The translations under genes and the position numbers were made by a program. A stretch of DNA of 64,000 nt, from contig PUFA01000204.1 in assembly GCA_003508835.1 (NCBI GenBank), positions 930,001 through 994,000 of the forward strand. Direction: 5' to 3'. The notes beneath the pieces were generated by a model. The model searched no databases and was not told the DNA's origin. It saw only the letters and a list, made by a program, of their open reading frames with translations. The stretch's first letter is position 1. Each line of letters begins with the position of its first letter. The stretch comes from Eonycteris spelaea (lineage: Eukaryota; Chordata; Mammalia; Chiroptera; Pteropodidae). Of the stretch, positions 57,200 through 64,000 are shown piece after piece.

Positions 57200-57355
57200 C
57201 CATTTGGACTTGTATTCCTTATGGGAACTGATTTGATCTGTGAGCCATAAGAAGCTATTGAAGGTTTTAGAGCAAGGGAGTGATGTGATCGGCTAGTGCT
57301 CTAGCACAATTATTGTTAGCTGTGTGGGGTAGAATGGAGGAAAAGAAGCCACCAC
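57200..57355 (-). repeat. L2 LINE fragment, reverse orientation
   Basis: 'agaagctattgaaggttttagagcaagggagtgatgtgatcggc' is a well kept L2 complement phrase. Confidence 0.85.
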
Positions 57356-57559
57356 AGTAAGGTGTATAAACATCAGTGGATGGATGCAGGACAACAGGAC
57401 CTAGCTTCAGCCTCTCAGCATGGCTACTGCACAGTCGTTCAGAGCAGAGTTAACTCGATCGCTGGCTGTCTGGCGCTCCCCAGTGAAGGGTTTTCACGGT
57501 GGTTGATGGCATTTAAGCAGTATATGACAGAACCAGAGACACAGTGTGGCACCGCAGGA

Positions 57560-57715
57560 AGAGAAAATGAGTTCGAGTTCAGCTCTACCCTTTGCTCAGT
57601 TTGCCTCTGATCTGAACCTCAGTTTTCTCACCTGTTCAAGGGGTCTCTTCATCACTGAGCTATCATAAGGAGCCAGAGATAGTGCACGTACAAGGGCTTT
57701 GCCAGGTATTAAAAA
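57560..57715 (+). repeat. MIR SINE
   Basis: 'gttcgagttcagctctaccctttgc' and 'gatctgaacctcagttttctcacctgttcaagggg' are sense MIR. Confidence 0.75.
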
Positions 57716-57774
57716 ATAACACTGTCAGTCACGAGCTTTGCTGCTAGGAGGACATCTGTTGTTGTGTACCACAG

Positions 57775-58185
57775 TGCATGAGGCTTTTTTGAGCATTCAC
57801 TGTATGCCAGGCACTGTCTTAGACTCTTTATATTTTATATGTTCACTCAGTTAATCAGAAAAAGAACCCTGCCACATACTTTTTTTTTTTTTTTGGTCTA
57901 CACTCAGCAGATGGGAGAACTAAGGTATATAGAACTTAAGGACCCAAGGTCACATGGCTGGTTGGCAGATCTAGAATTTGAACCCGGGTAGCTTCCAGCA
58001 CCCATGCTGTTAACTCTGCTTTGAGGTCCTTATGTACATGATTTCACTTAACTTGCTGAATGTCCCTTTGGAAGTAGCTTTTCAGTTTATTTTAATAAAA
58101 GAGGAAACTGAGTTTCAGAGGGGTGACATGACTTGTAATTCAGTAAGTGATGAAGCTAGGACCAGAAGGAAGGCGTTTCTAGGTA
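57775..58185 (-). repeat. Two MIR SINEs, reverse orientation
   Basis: Copy one (57780-58020) runs from 'gagcattcactgtatgccaggcactgtc' to 'ggacccaaggtcacatggctgg' and 'tttgaacccgggtagc'. It contains an internal T-run near 57880. Copy two has 'aaagaggaaactgagtttcagaggggtgacatgacttg'. Confidence 0.8.
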
Positions 58186-59549
58186 TGAGCTCTTCCCTTT
58201 TTCTGGTTCACCCCCTTCGAGAACTTCCCACCTGGAACTGACCCTCCAAATGTCAGTGGTGAAGACACACAATGGGGTATGAATCTTCAGAATGGAAACA
58301 TCCTTGTTATAGGCATCCAGAATGGACAGCTTATAACAATAGTCCTCTTGCTTAGGTGCACATGGCCAGGGGATGATGTGAAAACTGTATAGAAAGGGAA
58401 CAGCACACACTATTGCAGTAACAGTCAGTGGGATGATATTATGCAGGAAGTTAATACCTCCTTAGATCGCCTTGTTAGGCTCAGGAAGGGCCCTTGGGGA
58501 GTTTATCATCTGTGCTTATGACACTGCAGGTCAACAGGACAAAAAGCTCATAATAATTTCTGAGTGATGAATTAATATGTTTCATCTGGCCCTTTGAGAA
58601 TGCCCCAAGACTGCCCAGCCTCCAAGAGATGAAGGCAGCTGCTGAGCCATGTGTCGGGGAATTCTGAGCTTGCAGCTGAGAACTGTGGTGGTTCCCTGTC
58701 TTGGAGAGACATGTGTCTTTGGCTCTTTTCCTACAAGATGAATGAATGTCTCGGGGTTGAGATTGTTTTTCAGGATGATGTGGCTGGTCTCTATGTAAAC
58801 AAATTCATTTTCTGCATGCACGAGGTTGATCTGGAGCCATGGATAAGACCCAGGGAAATTCATTCAGGTCAAGGCATGACCCAAGAACTTGAAATTGTAG
58901 ACTTGCTTGCATGATTGTAATTAAGAAGACAAGACACATACAAAACTCCTGCCTTACAGAATCTGCTTGGAGACCTTAAGTTCTGCTGTACTCTGTCTTG
59001 ATGAGACTTTCTTATACTGAATGATGTCCTGTGAGGTAGTGAGCTCACCATCATTGTCAGTAATTAAGCACAAGTGGAAAGGATACTAGAATCTTATCAT
59101 GAGGCTGTTGTGACTTGCACAGGCCAAGAAATCTGAGTTCTTGGGGTCATTTTTGGCCGGGCAGATAGAGTATCAAGGAAGTAGGTGGACTGCCATAGGT
59201 ATTACCTCAGCAGTCCCTGAAAAGTGTCCAGGCCCCAAGACTGGGGAGTGCCCCAGAATACTCTAGGAAGACTCAATATCGACTCTGAGACCAGTTCCAG
59301 AAAGTACCTCTATAACCATGAAGCATGTTTTTCATGCTCAGTGCCCACTGCAGCCAAATCCTCTGAAGGGCAGAAGTGCTGAAAGGCCGACCCGCTGAAA
59401 AGGCAGCACTTGAAGGGTGATAGCCCTGGCTCAGTCGGGCCTGTCTCGGGAGAGGCAGAAGTCTTCCTGTCAGAGTCAAGGGCCTGGCCACACAGAAGTG
59501 ATGGCAAGATGAGTTATTTGGTGCTCCTGGGGGCTCCCTCACACACAAT

Positions 59550-59640
59550 CTCAGTAGTTTTCAAACTTTTTGTTGAAGCAGGATCCTTTTTCAAATGAAA
59601 TTTTACTTGGAACCTCAAGATAGAAGGCAAGGGTTTGTTA
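59550..59640 (+). mobile_element. hAT-like element end fragment
   Basis: 'cagtagttttcaaactttttg' resembles the common hAT end 'cagtggttctcaaactttt'. The rest is short and decayed. Confidence 0.45.
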
Positions 59641-59764
59641 TTTAGTTCTCTTTCATAAGTTTAAATTTTTAAGACTTTATAGGAAGTCAATGAGATTGCT
59701 ATGATGAATAGAAATCTTGGAAATTGGGAGTTATGGATTGCAGTGCTGCTCTTACAGCCTAATG

Positions 59765-59985
59765 AGGGCCGGTGATGGATTAAAGGGGTATATTATGGAG
59801 GTAGAGAACATGTTTTCTAAGCAGATGGCTGGGTTCAGATCCCGGTCTGCCAGTTACTAGCGGTGTGTCCTTGGGCAAATTACTTAACTTCTTTGTGCTT
59901 TAGCCACCTCATGTGTAAAACTGGGGAAGATGGCATTACCTACCTCAAGAGGTTGTAAGGTTTGAATGAGTTAACATTTGCAGGG
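59765..59985 (+). repeat. MIR SINE, near full length
   Basis: 'gctgggttcagatcccggtctgccagttactagcggtgtgtccttgggcaaattacttaacttc' and 'caagaggttgtaaggtttgaatgagttaac' are well kept sense MIR. Confidence 0.9.
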
Positions 59986-60459
59986 TGTATTTCAGATATA
60001 GTTAACACTGCAGCAGGATCCGTATCCACGAAATTCCAAAAGACATTTGTGAATCCTCGCCCACTGGAGCTTAGGGTTTTTGAGGAATGCGGTTGCAAAA
60101 TCCATCTCATTTTATATAATCTGGACACTCTTCTCTTAACCAGTGCTATCTGTTGGGTATACATATTTATGGCTTTTTCACCAATAATTTAATCAGTGGT
60201 TTACCCTTTACCAGACATAGTAGGGGTGGTGGGGAAATAGTGGTTTCTGTGCATCATTCAGAAACAGGCTTTTTGTTCTGTTGAGGTGGGGAAAGTATGG
60301 CAGATTAAGAAGTAGTTTATAGGTAAATAACTATTGACTCATAAATTCCTGGATTATAATAACCCCTCATCATCTGTTTTATACGAATGGGAACAAAATG
60401 AGCAATGTGAATGGGGAAAGGAAGCAACACTGAGCAGGTTCCACTATCTGTCAATAAAT

Positions 60460-60560
60460 ATGTACTTGTATATACTCCCTGCTGTGTGTTATCTCATTGA
60501 TTATCAGCCCCATTTACAGGTGAGAAAGCTGAGCCTATAGGACATCATGTGGCTGGGGAG
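60460..60560 (-). repeat. MIR SINE fragment, reverse orientation
   Basis: 'ctccctgctgtgtgttatctcattg', 'cccatttacaggtgagaaagctgagcc' resemble complement MIR. Confidence 0.6.
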
Positions 60561-60934
60561 GCAGACAGAACCCATAACAGGCGCAAGGAGACAGGTCCCT
60601 ATCCCATTGAGCAGTGCTTGCTCCTGGCAGGAGTTGCCCCCCTCCTAGGAGGCAGTGAGTCACCCTCACTGTGGGTGTGTGCCAGAGAGGCTGTCCTGGA
60701 GACTCCTTTGGTGGGCAGAAAGCTGAACTAGAAAACCCAGAAAGTTCAGAAGGTCATGAAACCTTGATGTGGCAGCCACATGCTCATGTACTGTACTTTA
60801 CAGTGTATAAAGCTTTTCCACGCCTGTTCTAGCGCTTTTCCCAAGAGTCACTGTGTGACGTAGGTAAGACACAGATTAAAAGCACAATTTAGAAACAGTC
60901 CTGAGGGAGCATCGGGGTAGCCAAGGAGAGCCAT

Positions 60935-61100
60935 TTTCTGGGTGGGGCCTTGGGTGAGCCAGTTTCCTGAAGGTTTCTCAGTCTCCTCAGCTGTAACATG
61001 GGGATATTGATAGTGATATGTATCTAATGGTTAAGAGTAACCCATGCTAAGTGCTTGGTGCAGGGCCTGGTATGTAGTAGCATCTCTGTGAATGTAATTA
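60935..61100 (+). repeat. MIR SINE fragment
   Basis: 'aggtttctcagtctcctcagctgtaacatggggat' and 'gctaagtgcttggtgcagggcctggtatgtagtag' are sense MIR. Confidence 0.7.
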
Positions 61101-61959
61101 TGGGATTGTAATGATTGTACTTACCATGAAGAAAGGATCCAAGGCAGTGTAGGAGGAGGAGGCCCCTATAAGACTGAGGGTTTGGGTAATACCAGGGAAG
61201 AGGTAATGAAGATCAGAAAGGGAAACAGAGGCTTAAGATCATATAGTCAGTACATGGCAGTCAGACATAAAACTCTGAGATGTCTTCTGCGCAGCCGCTA
61301 TTCCATGTGTTCCATGGGAATTGAGGTGAACAAAGCTGAGTCCCTGGGACCAACCCAGGACAGGGTGTGGCAACTCCTGGGCCACACCTGGAGCTGCTCT
61401 TGGTGATAACAAGAAAGGAGGGTGATGTCATGCAGCTAGGGATTGTTCTGGGCCCACGCCCCCCTCCCGGGAAGCTCCTTGTAGATGCTACATCTGGTTA
61501 GTTTCCAGGGAGGTCCCTGGTCCAAACCCAAGTTTCCTTGCCGGCCTGAGGCCACAGGTCAAGTCTCCATTCAGAGCTGTAGAGTGAGTCAGTGGCTGGC
61601 TTAGTGGGGATTAGACTTGCCTTGGCTGTTTAGCCTCTGCGATGAGCCCCTCCCATCCCAGGCCCCAGGCCTCCATCCAGAGCCAGTCAGCAGCACTTGT
61701 AGTGAAGCGGTGTTTGTCCCAATTTTGGTCTTCCTTTGACCCTCCCCTGTACCCCAGTATTGGGGAAGAAGGTTCACGATACCACCGAACCTGTCTGAAC
61801 TCCCTCACTTTACAGAAGAGAAAACAGGCCCGGAGAGGGGACTTGCTTCCTCGATTCCTCAGTCCACTAGAAGAGCTGCCTCCCTCTTATATAAGTGCAT
61901 GAGGTAATGATGGAGAGGACAGTGAGGATAAAGGAAGGGCAAGACACTCTGATGGGGGA

Positions 61960-62262
61960 ATTTCAGACACTGTATGAAATGCTTGGGAAAGTATTCTGGA
62001 ACAGAAAGCCTTCTTTGTGTTGCTCAGACCCCAGCAGGTGACACCGACCTCGCAAGCCAAACCTCCCCAGGATGGATCACTTCCTCCTTTGCACCTCTGT
62101 GTAGAACCTGCCCTCTGTGCTGTTTATGTAACTATCTCCCTTACTGCACTGTGAGCCCTTTCAGGGCATCACCACCACAGCTCATCCCCAGTCCCCAGCA
62201 CTTGGCATAGGGCTTGGTACTCAGATGGTGCTCAATAAATGTTTGTTAAATAGATGGATGTA
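61960..62262 (+). repeat. L2 LINE 3' end
   Basis: 'gtaactatctcccttactgcactgtgagccctttcagggc', 'cagtccccagcacttggcatagggcttggtactcagatggtgctcaataaatgtttgttaaa' is a clear L2 3' end. Confidence 0.9.
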
Positions 62263-62529
62263 TTCTGGGGATGACTATGTTATCTCAGAGGGCACACCCC
62301 ACCTGGATAGGACTATCCGTATATTCTTTCCAAGCCCCAAGCAGTGCTCTGGGTGCAGGGACAAGAGAAACAAGGCAAGTTGACAGTCAGCCTGGGGAAG
62401 ATGGACATGAAATGCCTGTTTTCACAGTTAATTATTTAAATTCGACTATGCTGAGTGTTACAAAGAAGTGCAAGCAGTTCTAAGAGCTTCTAACAGGCGC
62501 CTTGACCTCTTCCTGGCCGAAGAACCACT

Positions 62530-62640
62530 GAGAAAATGAGACTTGGGCTTGGTGCTGAAATATGTTGAGGAATTAACTTGATAGAGGGTGAGGGGCAGGA
62601 AGAGTGTTCCAGGCATGGGGAACAAAGTGTACACAAGGAC
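62530..62640 (-). repeat. L2 LINE fragment, reverse orientation
   Basis: 'gaagagtgttccaggcatggggaacaaagtgtacacaagg' matches the L2 complement 'agcattccaggcagagggaacagcaagtgcaaagg'. Confidence 0.7.
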
Positions 62641-62641
62641 T

Positions 62642-62775
62642 CTGTGAGAAAGTTGCAGTTACCTTTCCCATTTCACTGGTGAGGAAGCTGAGGCTCAGAG
62701 CAGGGACATGATATGCCTAAAACCACATAGGTATCAAGGGGAGAAGCTATGGTTTGCCTCCAGGTCTCCAACTCC
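62642..62775 (-). repeat. MIR SINE, reverse orientation
   Basis: 'cccatttcactggtgaggaagctgaggctcagagcagggacatgatatgcctaaaaccacatagg' is complement MIR. Confidence 0.8.
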
Positions 62776-63129
62776 AGAGCCTAGACCCTTTCTCCCGCCA
62801 TCTCTGCCCTGGACAGACGGGAAGCCAGAGCTGGCCTATGTGACATCACAGTGTGCTGGGCCAAAGCCCTCCATTCCCACTGGGAGGGTATACTCCACAT
62901 ATTCACCTCTCTCCTCCCTTCCTCTGTGCACCCAGGCACTCACTCACACCCAACTCCTTCCTTTTCTCATTCGCTCTGTACCTCATTTGTCTTTGCATCA
63001 CCTGTGTGATCTGGGCTTCTGTCTCAGCCATGCTATGGAGGATCAGGCTCCTGACAGTCTGGGATTTTACCACAGATAAGTCTGACCTTGGAAAACATCT
63101 GTGAGCCACCTGTCTAGAAAGAATACTCA

Positions 63130-63565
63130 AACCAATTTAAGGCACATTCACTGGGCATCTACTACATGCCAGTCCCTGCAGGATTGGGAGCTGGGGGTCA
63201 CAGACAAGCTCATAGTTAAAGTCTGGAGGGGAGGCTGATCTATAAAGAGTTGACTGGATGCGACTTTAAGTCAATAGGAAAATGAACAACACCCTGGCAG
63301 CACAGAAGGAGCGGCCAAGTGCTTTGAAGAAAAAGCTTCCTTGAGGAGTTTGCAGGGTTCAGATTGGACATTTGAACTGGGCTCGAAAGACCAGTAAGAA
63401 TTTTCAAAGTTAAGAGTGTGGGAAGGGCTTTCCAAAAGGAAGGAACGGCAACTGGAACCAGCCTGGGTGTACGAAGACTGAGGACAAGTGCGCAGTGGCC
63501 AGAGTGCCTGGGATAGGAATGGCTGAAGGTGAGAGTTTAAAGCCACTGGCTTGAGGGTTTGAAGT
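63130..63565 (-). repeat. L2 LINE, reverse orientation
   Basis: 'ttcactgggcatctactacatgccagtccctgcagg', 'ttccttgaggagtttgcagggttcagattggacatttgaactgggctcg' and 'agggctttccaaaaggaaggaacggcaa' follow L2 complement order. Confidence 0.8.
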
Positions 63566-64000
63566 GTGGCAGGTAGCACAGAGGCTGAGAGTTCAGGTTA
63601 GCAGTGGGCCCCCTAGATTCTCAGCCAGGGGCAACAATCCTTTGCAGCCTTCAAAGGACCTTCCCCTGCCCTTTTCAGCCTCCATTGAATTTATCTGGGA
63701 TTATGCGAGCTCCCCTCCCTCACAGCTGGAGAAGGGGAAGGTATGGATATAACAATGTCTTTTGAGGCTGGGGCCTGGTCGCCTCCCAATTATCCCCCAA
63801 GAGGCTACTACTCTGCTCTCAGGGCTTCATTCTCAAGTTGCTGCTAATCGAAGATGCCTTGTTGACAGGCATAAATTAGTTTCCTTTGAATAGGCCAATT
63901 AGAGCTAATAGCTGGGGAGAAAATGGACTTAGATGGCTTTGGTCCAAGGACTAGACTTCTCTAGATTGTGGCTTTTCAGAGTCCTGGTCTCTGAGTGGAG

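Larger units (their letters stand above)
48218..64000 (+). other. FGD5: FGD5 intron 2, open at the window edge
   Basis: No exon matching the next expected FGD5 segment (SAYTEPYK-like, before the DH domain) was found up to the last base. Content is MIR, L2, L1 and hAT remnants plus unique text. Segments with nothing I can name include 48460-49430, 50280-50760, 50900-52040, 53340-54420, 58200-59540 and 61300-61950. Confidence 0.7.

Overview
This window is nuclear DNA of a placental mammal. Most of it is old interspersed repeats (MIR, L2, degenerate L1, MLT1-type LTRs, hAT and piggyBac remnants). Set among them are a few split exons with good splice sites and one GC-rich CpG-island promoter. I recognise no primate Alu, no rodent B1/B2 and no other young lineage-specific SINE. 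The order is therefore left open, but a primate or mouse-like rodent is unlikely.

Layout, left to right. (1) About 1 to 4.7 kb: the 3' end of a + strand gene. It has a 135-bp internal exon (3675-3809) joined in frame to a terminal coding exon (4441-4537), followed by a 3' UTR with AATAAA. By position this is probably the orthologue of human C3orf20, which as I recall lies directly upstream of FGD5 on 3p25. (2) About 4.7 to 37 kb: an intergenic region of ancient repeats, simple repeats, a decayed piggyBac transposase (about 10.7-11.5 kb), a degenerate minisatellite (34.8-35.2 kb) and two repeat-poor segments with ETS-type motifs. (3) About 37.0 to 37.7 kb: the CpG-island promoter and first exon of FGD5 (+ strand), containing a diverged tandem duplication of about 147 bp and a two-codon upstream ORF. 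(4) 37678-45542: intron 1. (5) 45543-48217: the large exon encoding the long disordered N-terminal half of FGD5. (6) 48218-64000: intron 2, still open at the window edge. The DH, PH and FYVE exons lie beyond the window.

FGD5 encodes a FYVE/RhoGEF/PH protein that activates CDC42 in endothelium. The exon here carries two proline-rich PKPP(V/I)APKP motifs, an acidic region, a polybasic block, two SDYENI motifs and a YVDM motif. In this assembly its reading frame is broken by two apparent single-base losses, near 45918 and 47230. Conservation on both sides is otherwise intact, so assembly error and real loss both need checking. The rest of the window is non-coding.
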